From contig NC_087063.1 of assembly GCF_963678635.1 (NCBI RefSeq), forward strand, positions 37,650,759-37,714,758: a DNA stretch of 64,000 nucleotides, written 5' to 3'. Under the pieces are notes generated by a model. The model worked only from the letters and a program-made list of their open reading frames with translations, was not told the DNA's origin and did no database searches. Positions within the stretch are counted from its first letter, which is position 1; each line of letters starts with the position of its first letter. Position numbers and translations under genes: made by a program. The stretch is from Symsagittifera roscoffensis. Its lineage: Eukaryota > Xenacoelomorpha > Acoela > Convolutidae. This document shows, piece by piece, positions 35,941 to 48,400 of this stretch.

Positions 35941-37540
35941 TTTAAAATACTCTTCACTAATAAATTTAAATTAGTACTAACCAATTTCTATCAATGTTTG
36001 ATTTATATTTCTAGTCTTCACACCACAATCATCTACAAAACAGAAAAGAAAAATAAAAATAAAAACTTGTTAAATTCTCTTAAAACTCGTTAATTTCTTG
36101 CACTAAATAATTTAATAAAATTCATAACAAATGTAGTAATTTTATTTATAAATTATTTCCCCATGAAGCAGTAAACTTAATTACGATGAAAGTTTATAAT
36201 TTTAAAATTCCCCCAAAACGCAGTAAACTTCAAATTCTATGCAAAAAATTAATAAAATGAGAAAGCAGTGCTAACTTTTTCAATATTTTCATTTCACTCG
36301 CACAAGAATTCTATCCAAACTCGCACAGCTCGCCCACGAAGAATTGTTTAAATAAAGATTTTAAGTTTCAAGCTTTCACTCTCAACAACTCTAACACACG
36401 ATAACAAGTTTCAAACTTTCCTTTAACCCGGTTGGAAAGGAATTATATACTAAACCAAACTAACCAACGCAGCTTACTAAACACCACAAATCATAAAATA
36501 ACAGCATGACTAAGAAAAGAAAACCAACGGTACCCAAACCGGGTTAATCCAGTTTAAAACTGGATAATTTATTCTTTTGAAGACTATTATAAAGTCTAAG
36601 GAAGAAATAATAAAATACAAAAAAGTCGCAAGACAAACCCATACCAAAAACAATTTGATTTTTGAAAAAAGGACACAACCAAAGTAACATAAGAAAACCA
36701 ACATAAACCCAACATAAAACGTTATCACATAACAGGACCTCTCAAAGAAACAGCATGAAATCATACTCCCACTCCTGGCCTAACCCACCAGAGAGGACGT
36801 CCTCAGCATGCTCTATAGCCGGCCTAACCCACCGCGCTACACCAACGCTTTGTGACCACACTCCTATTTTTAATAAGAGGTACTCAAGGGTGAGTAACTC
36901 TTCAAAATAACCAAACTAAAACAAAACGCTTTAATCATGATTTCAAAACTAAAATCATGATTAAAAAATTGAATTAACATAAATTTATAGAATGTAAATC
37001 ATACTTTGCAGTATATAGATCAATACACAAGAACAAAGACGAACATCCAAAGACTAGATGATCCCATCACACTCGAACAAAAGAATGGCTAAGCACAACC
37101 GACATGCCGTCCACAATCACAACTCAAAGGATTTAGAGTACGACTTGACTTCGCAGAAAAAGACTTCATTGAACTAGACCAATGACCACGTCGATGTTCA
37201 AGTATACGTACAGATCCGAGTTACAAGGCATCCCTTCCACACACGATCTTCATGCCATTCCCAGACGAGGTTGCACACAAAACAAGTTCTCTACATAATA
37301 CAAAAAAACCTGTCATAGCAAACCCTTTTGAAATCGGACTGATTTCATTGGGGATCACGGTAGTTGTCGAATGACGACGTAACAAATTCCTATCCATAAT
37401 TCCAGCGTCCTGGAACGTTCTTCTCCAAGAGGAACCGGACAAGAAAATTATGTTCGCCAAATACCAACGTTCATCATCCATCCTTCAAATTGCAGAAAGA
37501 TAGTTCTAAAAAACTCTGTAGACCCCGGATGGGTAGAATC
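35941..37540 (+). other. E1 3' non-coding region
   Basis: About 1.6 kb without sense ORFs. It has two copies of GCAGTAAACTT (36170s and 36210s), two copies of GGCCTAACCCACC (36778 and 36823), and a perfect 14-bp hairpin at 36930-36965. Purine-rich AGAAAGATAG lies about 40 bp before the LTR, a weak polypurine-tract candidate. The last ~250 bp are shared with E2 (38809-39055). Confidence 0.55.
36930..36965 (+). promoter_or_regulatory. Perfect 14-bp hairpin in the E1 3' region
   Basis: TTTAATCATGATTT (36930-36943) and its exact complement AAATCATGATTAAA (36952-36965) flank an 8-base loop. There is no U-run following as in bacterial terminators. A role in RNA folding is conceivable. Confidence 0.6.
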
Positions 37541-37943
37541 TGATCTAAACTACATTTTATAATTGGATAAATTGGATATTTTACCACTGTAAAATATTCA
37601 ATATTAACCAATCATAATCCATCTAACTAACAACCCACTTGTTTGTAAGTGCTGAAATTACTTGTAATTTCAGCACCAGAGAGATTTGAGTTTAACTTAG
37701 AACTTAGTTGCCTCTCCAAGAGAACTTCAGCAGTTGCGATAAGCCAGTATACTCTAGATCTATTGAGCCTAGCAGAGACTAGTTAAACACCCTGAGACTA
37801 GTAGATATTAGAGTAAGATTAGGATCGATATTAGACTAAGAAGTTGTACGAATCTATCAGGCCGAAAATAAGATAGCGTGACGAGCAGACGGTGTACCCT
37901 ATCCGAAATTACTCTATAAGTTAACCACATCGGTCATAACTCA
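37541..37943 (+). repeat. 3' LTR of E1 (403 bp)
   Basis: TGATCTAAAC...CATAACTCA, preceded by the element's 3' region and followed by the inverted spacer CTACAGCCGACC. It carries the same internal hairpin as the other LTRs. Confidence 0.85.
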
Positions 37944-38405
37944 CTACAGCCGACCTTTACAAGGCAGCAATTTGCTATCCGATATATTTAAGAGCATGGC
38001 GGACCCCATTGATTAAGACACGGTTTTAAGATAGGGAATAGACTTGGTAAGGTTTCATATTTGTGTGATGGTAAGAGAATGGTAGGAAAAAAGGTACTTT
38101 TTGCATTTTGTGTGGAACTGTCTAGTTTTTTCGCAAAAATCTCGGCGCGGATTATGTAATTATTAAATTGGTTATGATTTTTAGTTATAGTAGTAGTGAG
38201 CTTCAAATAGAGCAAATTTTACAGATTAGGTAGGATAGTTGATCTTTTGCAACACAACTGTGATGAGAGAACTAAGAATTTGGGAGAGCAACCAGATCTA
38301 TTCGACCGGAGATTAGGTTCCCGCGTTAGTGAAAGCTGTTCTCAGGAGTGGGAACATTTTATTCTCTAGTGAATTGAGTTAGCTAGACGAGAGGTGCTTA
38401 GCTAG
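37944..38405 (-). repeat. 462-bp spacer between the convergent 3' LTRs, orientation 2
   Basis: It is the reverse complement of the spacer at 11475-11937, with few differences. It forms the centre of the palindrome and is bordered on both sides by the 3' ends of LTRs facing inward. Confidence 0.85.
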
Positions 38406-38808
38406 TGAGTTAAGTCCAATGTGGTTAACTCATAGAGTAATTTCGGATAGGGTAAACCGTCTGCTCGTCACGCTATGTTATTTTCGGCCGGATAGATTCG
38501 TGCAACTTCTTAACCTAATACCGATCCTAATCTTACTCTTAAATCTACTAGTCTCAGGGTGTTTAACTAGTCTCTGCTAGGCTCAATAGATATAGAGTAT
38601 ATTGGCTTATTGCAACTGCTGAAGTTCTTTTGGAGAGGCAACTAATTTCTAAGTTAAATTCAAATCTCTCTGGTGCTGAAATTACAAGTAATTTCAGCAC
38701 TTACAAATAAGTATGTTGTTAGTTAGATGGATTATGATTGGTTAATTTTAAATATTTTACAGTGGTAAAATATCCAATTTATCCAATTATAAAATGTAGT
38801 TTAGATCA
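38406..38808 (-). repeat. 3' LTR of E2 (403 bp)
   Basis: Reverse complement of the E1 LTR, TGATCTAAAC...TTAACTCA in its own orientation, preceded (at higher coordinates) by the shared 3' non-coding segment. The internal hairpin is intact. Confidence 0.85.
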
Positions 38809-39055
38809 GTTTCCACCAATCCGGGGTTTACAGAGCTTTTTAGAACTATCTTTCTTCTCTGCAATTTGATGGATGGATGATGAACATTGGTATTTGGCGA
38901 ACATCATTTTCTTGTCCGGTTCCTCTTGGAAAAGAACGTTCCAGGACATTGGAATTATGGATAGGAAATTGTTACGTCGTCATTCGACAATGACTGTGAT
39001 CCCCAATGAAATCAATCCGATTTCAAAAAGGTTTGCTATGACAGGTTTTTCTGTA

Positions 39056-39064
39056 TTATTGAAA
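39056..39064 (-). other. Deletion junction in E2
   Basis: In E2's own direction the env-like sequence CCAGAAATTTCAA runs into TAATACAGAAAAACCTGTC, which in E1 lies about 5.35 kb further on (37294). A few bases are ambiguous at the junction, suggesting microhomology joining or template switching. Confidence 0.7.
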
Positions 39065-40514
39065 TTTCTGGAGTAGTTGGTGTTGGTGATTGGGGTATAT
39101 CAAAATGAACTCTAGGGGTTTGAAAACTTCTGTTTCGTCGTGGATGTATAATTTGTCTATTTATTTCGACTGTATTTCGATTTTGACTAATGTTTCTTAC
39201 ATTGCTTAATTTTTGTGGTAATGTGGGGTACAAATTATATTTTGGTTCACTTAGAGGTGCCTGTCGCTGAATTGGTTCTAAAAGTTCGGATAAGCGAGCG
39301 TGTCGTTCTTCAAAAGTGTATGGATTATCTTGGAAAGAAATTCGTGAGGATTTTTGGGGGTTTTGGGTAGTTGTGGGTATTGTTGGGTTTTCTTGGGATG
39401 ATGTCGGTGAAGACTGATTTTGTGATTGTTGGTTAGCAATTTTTGAAAGTGTCTGATTGATTTTTTCTAGTGGGAAGATTTATGTTTATTGTAGTTTTCT
39501 TCAATGAAAAGAATTAAAAGGATTGTTGCTAAGGCGAATGTGACTATTGCCTTTTTTTTACACATTTGCACATTGTCAGTATTAGGGATGATAAAAATAT
39601 GATGAAAGTTACAAATAGTAAAAAATTATCTGTTCTACTAAAAATTGTTCGTATTATTTAAATACACTTTGAATTATCGTACCCGTGAATATGATCAATG
39701 ATTTGGGAAAGTTGGAGATATATTTCAGGGAGTAGAAAATTTAAAAATTGTTGCAAAAGATTATTAAAATGATTATAAAAGCTTCAAAAGTATCAAATAG
39801 AAATATGAACAAAGTTTGAATACTATAAAAAAGTTTAGTAAAAATTTTAAAATTGTTTTTTTTAAAGATATTGACTGATCGAGAAAGCATTTAAGAAATG
39901 ATTTCTTTGTCGAATATTTTTTGTGTAGTTTGAGGCGAGATTCAAATGTGGTCGAGTTATTTATTGATTTTTTGAAAAGTGGGTTGAGTTTTGTAAAAAT
40001 TTGTTGGGGGCTAATTTTATGGTGTTCGGGAGGTCTTCTTTGCTTTATTTTTATTTGTCGGGTGATCTGGGGTTTTTTTGAGATATTTGTACTTTAGGCC
40101 AAATGAAAATGGTCGTTTTTTACTTTAGGCTATTTTGCCGTTTTTGGTTGGAGGGTTTTTGAGGTCTGAGTTGGGAAAATATTGTTGATCTTTGCGTTAT
40201 TAGATAGGGGAGGGTTGTAATATTATGCTGGTATTTATTTTAGTTGTCAAGTTTTAGCGAGTTGCTTATTTTTGACCTGGAGGTTGTAAAGTTATAGTTA
40301 TAGATATGCCTGGAGTTTAATATCTTTCGGCTAATAGGTTGGTGTTAGAGATATAGAAGGTGACGGATATAAGTGAATCCTATTGGCTGAATCTGAACTT
40401 ATTAGTTTTTAAAATCAAAGTTGTTTTTGAAATTCAACTTTCTTTAGTATTTTAGATTGTGGAATGAATGTTTTGTAGTTTTTACGTGGTTGATTTCTAA
40501 GTCGTGATGATTCT
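39065..40514 (-). pseudogene. E2 env-like N-terminal remnant and post-pol region
   Basis: The Pro/Ser/Thr-rich start of the env-like ORF is kept (39036-39480; MYPTLPQ and RNRSFQTPRVHFDIPQS). It then reads a few codons past the deletion to a stop at 39036. Upstream in its own direction are the frameshifted signal-anchor-like and hydrophobic segments and the post-pol non-coding stretch. Confidence 0.6.
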
Positions 40515-42101
40515 CTAGGTTCTGGTTTTTCTACTTGTTCTTGTAATAAAAATTTTTCTATCATTTTCCTGTTTTTTTTCTTTTTGAGGTATTTTTGGGT
40601 CTGATATTTTTTGATTGTTTTCAGCTTTGGTTTGATTTTGATTTTGATTTTCATGATGAACGTTGTCTTGTTCATCTATTTCTTTTTCTGTATATGGATG
40701 ATTTTGAATAACTTTTAAACCTGTGAAAGAATATAATTGAGTTAATTCGCGTAGTGCGTAATCTTTTGGGTAGTAGGGCAAAAGATTGTTACGATGTTGA
40801 ACAATTTCTTTTTTCTTTGAATCTGTGAGTTTATACGTTACGTCAGTGGGTTTGACAATTTTTGGTATGGTCCTTTTTGAAGGGAGTGTAATTTTTTTAG
40901 AGATTCCGTTTTGCGTATTAAAGTTAGGTGTTAAGACAAATGTTCCAATTTTTAAATCTGTGGCTGGTGTAAAGCGTGAATTAATTTGGTCGTTATTGTT
41001 TTGCCTTTGTAACAATTTCTTTGTTACTTTTTGGTAAATTTCATTGTGTTTTTTATCTTTATTTAAAATCCATTCGGTATATGTGCCGGAGGCTAATTTA
41101 AAACTTTGTGGGTGATGAAAATGATCTTCATCATGTGTGTGTAAAGGTAGGTTATAACAAATTGGGTCTTTATTTGGTTGGCAATAACCTTGTGCATTTT
41201 TTTGGGAAATTGCTGTAAACATAACTGGTTTATGTGGCTTTTCATTACAAACCATTTCGTATGGTGACATTCGTAAAGTTGTCGTGATTTGTGAATTGTA
41301 TGCTAAGGGAAATAGTCTTACATCTGCTGACCATTCTCTGTATTTTGTATCATTTCCATTTATGATACATCGGAGATATTCTTGTAGTGAATGGTTCATA
41401 CCTTCGACTAAACCGTGTGTCCAAGGTGCATGAGATGTACGTGGTTTATGTTTGATGTTATATAAGTGGCATAGTGTGATGATTTCAATTTGTATGAATT
41501 CTGTACCGTTGTCTGTAACTAAGATTTCGGGTAATCCGAATTCAGCTATCCAATGTTCATAAAGCGTCGTGTAAGCATAACAAGCATTACAATGTGGTAC
41601 TGGGTTGAGTGCTACATAATGTGTGAATGCGTCAACAATGACCATAATGTAGGAGTTTCCTTCAGAAGATGGTGAAATTGGTCCTTTTGTATCGAATGAA
41701 ATGCGGTGGTTAAAATATAAACTTTGTCCTTTAAAATCTTGTTTTTGTGCTATTTGTTTTTGATTTGGATAAGTTTTGTTTAATTGACATATTATACAAT
41801 CATTGCACAATACTTTTATCCAAATTGGTGCATTTGGGAAATAAAAATTTTGTGTAAAGTTTGAGTATGTTTTTTCTGATCCGGAGTGTCCTTTAGTATT
41901 TTGTGTATGTGAGATGTTAAAAGCTATTAATATCATACTTAAAGGAAGACAGGGAACTTTTGAATCATTTAAATGATATTCTAAAAGATCTGTATTTTCA
42001 TTAATTGTTGTGTTGTTAAATTTTCGGAAATATCGGAGGAGTGTTTTATTTCCTAAAATTGTGGTATCTGCTTTTGTTGGCTTAGTTTTGTATTGTGCCA
42101 T
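40515..42101 (-). CDS. E2 integrase (C-terminal part of pol), open frame
   Basis: A 528-codon uninterrupted frame. The N-terminal zinc region has His in SHTQNTKGHSG and the C-X2-C of CNDC. The catalytic triad is complete: Asp in FDTKGP (codon 41691-41693), Asp in VTDNGTEF (41511-41513) and Glu in LVEGMN (41403-41405), giving the DD35E spacing. A C-terminal part with Lys/Glu/Gln-rich tail follows. Integrase inserts the double-stranded DNA copy into chromosomes. It would normally be cut from a Gag-Pol precursor by the element protease; the MAQYK start is just the first Met in the remaining frame and no independent promoter is evident. It is the only long intact enzyme frame in either element. 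Confidence 0.75.
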   Translation of the reverse strand: MAQYKTKPTKADTTILGNKTLLRYFRKFNNTTINENTDLLEYHLNDSKVPCLPLSMILIAFNISHTQNTKGHSGSEKTYSNFTQNFYFPNAPIWIKVLCNDCIICQLNKTYPNQKQIAQKQDFKGQSLYFNHRISFDTKGPISPSSEGNSYIMVIVDAFTHYVALNPVPHCNACYAYTTLYEHWIAEFGLPEILVTDNGTEFIQIEIITLCHLYNIKHKPRTSHAPWTHGLVEGMNHSLQEYLRCIINGNDTKYREWSADVRLFPLAYNSQITTTLRMSPYEMVCNEKPHKPVMFTAISQKNAQGYCQPNKDPICYNLPLHTHDEDHFHHPQSFKLASGTYTEWILNKDKKHNEIYQKVTKKLLQRQNNNDQINSRFTPATDLKIGTFVLTPNFNTQNGISKKITLPSKRTIPKIVKPTDVTYKLTDSKKKEIVQHRNNLLPYYPKDYALRELTQLYSFTGLKVIQNHPYTEKEIDEQDNVHHENQNQNQTKAENNQKISDPKIPQKEKKQENDRKIFITRTSRKTRT

Positions 42102-45100
42102 GAGTTTAGTTGTCTAATTACTGGGTCGAGATTTTGTTATTGTTTTAAAAGTTCAATTGTAATTTTATCTGTTGGGGGGGGCAAAATATTGTCAATTTCT
42201 AGTTTTGATAGGGGAATTGTGTCAAGTGGGTCATGGAGGTCAAAAACTTGATTTATTGTGTATTTTTAATCATTTGTTTGCGGTCCTGATAAATTTCTTT
42301 TATCGGTTGAAACTTCTTTTTCGATTAATAGAAAAAAGTCTTTTTTATGCGAGTGTTGTTTTATTCTTTTTTTTTGAGTGTTATTTTTTTTCCATTGTGA
42401 GTATGGAATTGGTTTAAAAGTTGATGTGCCTAGAAATCAACTTCATAGTGATTACACTGGCAATCTAAGTAGAGTGGAAAATGCTGTAGATTATTTATTT
42501 GTGATTGATCAATGTCAAATTTTACTGCATAGTGGGGGTGATGTTTCATCTTTTGCAAGATAAAAATTAATATTTTGTGGTATTTCAACTGTAGTTTTTC
42601 TTGTGAGTAATTCAGGTGGCGTATTTTGACTTAATGTATCTGGTAACGCAAGGTTTTTTCCTGCTGTCCAAACTATATGTAGGTTTGGAAATTTCATTAG
42701 AATTAGTTGAAATCTATAAACTCTATGATTTGGATTTGACTTTTGTGTAAAGAGAAATATAATTGGTTTGTGATCTGTGAATAGAACTGTTGGGTGTTTG
42801 GATCCACGTATCAGAAATTCATATTCTGTAAGTGTATAAATTATAGCTGTACATTCTCTCATTAGAGTTGAGAGTCGTAGCTCTGCTTGAGTGAATAATC
42901 GTGAATTTGCTGATATAAGTTTCATTTTATTTGTTCCACTATGTGATTGTAGCAATTCTGCGCCGATGCCAAAATTTGAAGCATTGCACATTGCATAGAA
43001 TGGTTGATTTGGATCTGGAATTTTATGTGAAATTTTGTTCAGTTAAAAGTTTTTTAATTTCTTCAAATCGTGTTTGATGTTCAGTGGTCCATTCAAAATT
43101 ATTTTGTTGTCTGAGGATATTATAGAAGGGTTTTAAGTTTAATTGCATTTTGTAAACCTATTTACTTAAGAAATTTAACATTCCAAGCAATTCTTGGATT
43201 GTATTTTTATTTGTAGGTGGCTGAAGTTTTTGAATGGCATCATTGCGTGATTTTAATGAAGTTATAGTTTCTCGTTCTATATTATGTCCTAAAAATTTAA
43301 CGCGTGTTAGAAAGAAGTGTGATTTATCGGGAGCTGCCTTCAGATTTTCGTTCTGAACTATTTTATGATACTGTTCTAAAACATTGAACATTTCTTCTTT
43401 AGTTTGTGATTGCATAAAAACATCATCTAAGTAGGTGATTGCATTTTTCTTGAGTATTAGTGGTCTAAAAATGTTACTCATAAAAGCATAAAAAGCTGCT
43501 GGTCCTATGGATATTCCATAGAAAAAGCGATTGAATTCATATTGTTGATTTCCAATAACAAATTGTGTTAAACGTCGTGATTGTTCATCTAGTGGTATTT
43601 GATTATAAGCAATATTCATAACTGCGGTTGTGAAATATTTACCATTTATCTTTGTTAAGATTACTTGTATGGGTTCAATAGGCCAATTGCATTTTGATTT
43701 GTCAATAAGTGAATTGAGGTATCTAGCGTCTAAAACTATTTTTAGTGATTCACCTTTTGCTAGAATGATAGCAGGGTTGATAAAGGTGTTACCTTTTGGT
43801 TGTTATTCCTTATTTACTGGTGAGATAATTTCGTATTGTTCTAAAATGTCAAGTAATCTGTTTACCTTGTCATGTAAGTGAATTGGTACTTTACTGGCTC
43901 TTTGTTTTTCGAAAACTGCGTCGGGTTTTAACGGGAGGTGTAGTGATGAACTAATTTTTCCAACGTCAAATTTTGATGTTGCGTAGACTGTTGAATATTT
44001 TAACAGTTGTTTTGCTAATTTATCAAATTCAATTTGTGTAATTTGTGAATGTTCAAAGTTAAACATTGCTAAAAATTTTTGTTGTTCTTTTGTGTAATTT
44101 GTTATATTGAATGTTAGTTTAAAATATGGTGTTTTTGTGAAGTAATCTGTGTTTCTTTTTTCATTACTTATTATATTTTTTATGGATAATTCTTCGTCAA
44201 GAATTGTTGATTGGCAAATATCTAATAATTGGATTATATTATTAACGCGGTAGGCTACTTCATTTATAGGTGAAATTGTAGCATTCGTTTCACAATATCC
44301 TAAAAGTCCTAAGGGTAATGTTACTTGATGTGGTGTATTATTATACACGTGTAATGAAATGATGTCGGAATTCGTGTTTCTTGAATATTTTTTGGATGAG
44401 ATCGTAATTTGGAAAAATTTGTGAATAGGTTTAAATTCGAAGTCTGACATAAAAAAGTGGTTGTTTATTTTGACTTATATTATACTGGTGAACTTTTTTA
44501 TTGAAAAATTATATATATTTCATGATAGTGGTTTCAGGTGTTTCCGTTGTTGATTGTAAATGGGGTAAAATTTCGAAAAAAATGGTTGTTGTTTGTTCAA
44601 TCTTTGGAAGAATGTTAGGGCTGTATTTTTTATTTTTGTGTATTTATCTTTGATATGGATCTTACTATTTAAGATGTTTATTGTTGGTATATATTTAGAT
44701 ATAAATGTTATGCCAATGATATTGTGTTTAATATCAGTAATATGAAATATTTGTTTAAATGGTTTGTTTAAAATTTTGTTTCGTTCCATTGTTCTCGTGG
44801 GGAGAAGAAATAATTGGATTTTTCCATAATTTACTATTTTTGATCCTTGTGCTGTTGCTAATTTACTAGAGGTTTCAAGAGGTGTTAATTTTGGATGCAA
44901 TGTTTTGATTTCATTCCATGTGGGAATATTAATTACATTTGATTCTGCTCCTGAGTCAATTAAAAAATCAATTTCAAGATCTGGTGGTTGAAATTCTTTG
45001 TTTCTTGGGCTTTCTAAGAGAAATGCAATTGTCCAAATTTTTTCTCTTGGTTGTTCTTTTTGTATATTTTGATAAATATGTTTTGTGTTTGAGCATTGTG

Positions 45101-45416
45101 TTTCGTCTTTTTTATCGGGTTTAATTACCGTGTTAATTCCGTTTACTTCTTGTGTAGTTTGTGTAGTGTCAATGGGTCCAATATAGTAATTGTGAAGGAG
45201 TTCCAATTGATTTTCATATATATGTGAAGTAAAAAGTTGTTCATATATGATAGGTTCATAGTCGTTTTCGACTGCTATCATATCTACAGAGATGGTATTA
45301 TCTGTATCACTTTCTGTATCTGACGATTCACAATTTATATGATTTAGTTGTAGTTCGTTACTTCCTGTGTCATCAATACCTGGGGGGTCTGAAGTTGTTT
45401 CTTCATTTGTCTGCAC
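42102..45416 (-). pseudogene. E2 pol N-terminal part: protease, RT, RNase H (broken)
   Basis: Protease LIDSGAESN lies near 44940-44965 in a 298-codon open piece (44520-45416). RT is split by stops at 44520, near 43805 and near 43158, with YLDDV near 43430. RNase H with CNASNFGIGAELLQ follows (42515-42991): the first catalytic residue of the usual CDAS motif is Asn. Frameshifts near 43030 and 42515 separate RNase H from its neighbours. These lesions differ from those in E1, so the two copies decayed independently. Confidence 0.75.
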
Positions 45417-48400
45417 TTGATTATTGTGTCTTTAATGTTTTGGTGTGCTATTTCTGTATCGATGTTTATAATCAGGATAACGGTTATTATTCCTATGTGG
45501 TGACTGGAAATAATTTCTGTATCGAATATTGTAACTTGAGTTTCGATTTTGTGAATTATATTGTGATCTGTTTTGATAATTATCGTTTGATCTGTGATAG
45601 TTTGATCTATTATATGAACTATTCCTTGATCGATTGTTCGGGTAGTTCTGATTTCGATCGTTTGAATAACTTCTATTTTTATTATGTGAATAGTTTCTAT
45701 TTCTGCTGTATGATGAGTTTCGTGATTAATTATTGGAATAAGGTCTATTCCTTGGGTTTGATTGGGAACTGGATCCAGAAACAAATTCTGTTGTATTGGA
45801 ATTCGATCGTGAATAGTGAATAGTTATTCTGGTTATTTTGGCTATTCGATCGGTTATATCTATTTTGTGAGAAATTTCGTGTATTTCCTCGTTCGGGTGA
45901 TCTACCTCTATAACTTGAGTTATATGGTGATTGATTCCTTGTGTAATTTGAGTTGCTCAGAAGTGGTTTTCCTGAACTGTTATTACTATATATATTTTTG
46001 TTTGGTAGATTTTGGTCTTTTTTCATGTATTGATAGAATGATTTATTTGGTTCTTTGTACTTTTGAGGTTTATTCTGATTGTCTTGTTGTTTTTGTCTAC
46101 ATTCGGAAATATTGTGTCTGTATCGTCAGCAATAATTACACCATTCTTTGAAGGATGGTTTGCCTTTAAAGTTTGGATGTTTTTCGTAGATATTAAGTTT
46201 TTTGTGATTTTTTCAATCAGGTCTGTGTCTGATTCTTGTATGTTATTTATATGTGTAGTGTTTGTTTCAATTCGATTAACATATTGTAGTTTTAGATTTT
46301 CTGTTTCTTCGAGTTTCATTGTGATTTCTGCTTGTTATAGTTTATCTACTAATTTTCGAAAATCTAAATCTGGTTCTCGATTTGATGAAGGATGAGATGC
46401 TCTCTTTTTTATAGCTATTTTCCTTAATTGAGGTGTTAAGGTCATCATCAAAATTTCTGTCATTTTTGTGTTTTTGTAATCATGTGTATTAAGTGAATAT
46501 GTTTTTCGAACTAGTGTTTCGATTCCTACTGCTAATTGTTTAATTGTTTCATTTGGTAATCTGCGGATTTCGTTGCATAAAATTTTCAGAATCAAACATT
46601 TTTGAAAGTTTTTTTGTGAATCTTTTCCAGTCCGATTTTATTTCTATGGGTAATACTGAAAACCATTTTGAGCTGCGCCATCTAGGGTTGTTTGTATTAA
46701 TGCTGTGCGTCTATGTATCCAATTTTGATGTAGTGGCGTATTAATTGGTTCGGGTCCTATATTTAAAATTAAATTTGCTGTTACTGCATTTAGATAATCT
46801 TCTACAGAATATTCAGGATCTGTTCCTGTGAATACCATTAATGGTTTATTCGATGTTATTGATGATCCAACCATGAGGTATGGATTCATAGTCATCTGTA
46901 GTGATTCTGCGTTATTTGGCATTTGTGAAAAATTTGAAAGTTGATTTTTTGTGATTTCATATTGCTGAAGGTAATATGGGAGTGGTCTTTCATTTTGCAT
47001 TTGTGTTGGTTGATAAGAATGCATTAACATTGGGTTTTGTGGTTGTATTGGTTGAAAAGATTGTGTGTTAACTGGGTTTTGTATATGCATTTGTTGTGGA
47101 TTTTTTATATCTGTTGGGTTTTGTGGGTAAATTTTCATATTTTGAGATGGTTGAGATTGTCGCGGTTTCTGTGTGCGATATTCTTTAGTATATGGTGCAA
47201 AAATATCTGGTTGATGATAATCATCGTCATCAGATGATAAATAGTTTGTATTATATGGTGTATGTTGTTTATTTTTAATTTGTTGAAAGAATGGGTAATT
47301 TTCACTATAATCCTGTGTAGGTTGTGGATTATCTGGAAAATTTACTCAATTGGTGGATGTTTTTGGGAGATTCCAATAATGGGAACATACGTGATATGAT
47401 TTTTGTGTATTTTTTCGGGGAGGTTGGTTTGTTCTTGGTTGGTGAGCATAATTATAATTGTGTTCTGCAAAAGTGTTTCTTGTGAACGGTTTTCGTGTTT
47501 TTGACGGTATTGTCATTGGTCTATACGTTTGATATTCCATATGTGAATATTTTGGAGCAACCGAAGGTTTTACGGTTGGTTGTAAGGTTACCTGTGTTAG
47601 TGATGTATTTGTGTTTCTTGGTATTGTCAGATTGGGGTGTATTGGTGAAAAACTCTGTTGTGTAGTTGTTGCTGTTGTTTGGACGATTTCTTCAGTTATG
47701 AAGTGTGATGGTAATTGAATATCTTGTTGTGTAAGATTTCTGGTTCCATTGAGGTTTTCATTATGTATGACTGTTGAATTTAAGCTGTTATTTCGTGTAT
47801 CAGGTAAAAATGTATTATAATTCAATGGTGTTGCATCAATGGTTAATGGTACTATTTTTACATAATCTCTGTGAAAAGATATTGTACTTATTGCTTGACT
47901 CGAGATAGCTTGTGGGATATTTAGAAATGCTGCATGAGACCAGTCAGGGTCCCAAACGTAATCTGATTGTTCTGAAAGAACAGTGTCGTCATTGGTATTT
48001 TGAGGTCTGAAATTACTTCTTGCTTGTGAAATTATATCTAAGTCGTGGGTGAAAAAATCAATTATAAATCAGGCTAAAATCTTTTTTAAATCATGTTTAG
48101 TGTTTTGTGAAACATCATTATTGGTAAAATTTTTACGGATTGCGTTTAAAAATGTTGAAAATGCAACGATTTCGTTTCTTACTTTTGTATGTTTTGATGT
48201 TTGGACTGGTGATATACTTTGAACTTCTGTTTTTCCTAATATAGATATATAACTTTATATTATTGCAAAAACTTCGTTAGTGAATATGGAGTTTGCTCTT
48301 TGTGAATTATGATATTGTATGCTTCTGATATATTCTATGAATACTTTTGAAAATTCTAGTTCAACATCGTCTGTTTGAATTACATATTTACGATGGGCTG

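Larger units (their letters stand above)
11074..37943 (+). mobile_element. E1: large Ty3/gypsy-type LTR retroelement with internal tandem duplication (inactive)
   Basis: Direct LTRs in the element's orientation lie at 11074-11474 and 37541-37943, with a rearranged second 5' LTR ending at 12280 next to a primer-binding site. Inside, in order, are a leader, gag, pol (PR-RT-RH-IN, the Ty3/gypsy order), small hydrophobic ORFs, an env-like region, ORF X and a 3' non-coding region. An 8.6-kb segment (14115-22715) is repeated in tandem (22716-31284). Without this duplication the element would be about 17.5 kb. Every coding module carries stops or frameshifts, so it cannot act on its own. E2 is a diverged copy in the opposite orientation. 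Confidence 0.85.

Noticed and set aside
36930-36965. Transcription terminator
   Set aside because: A perfect hairpin, but a rho-independent terminator has no meaning in an animal genome and no U-tract follows.
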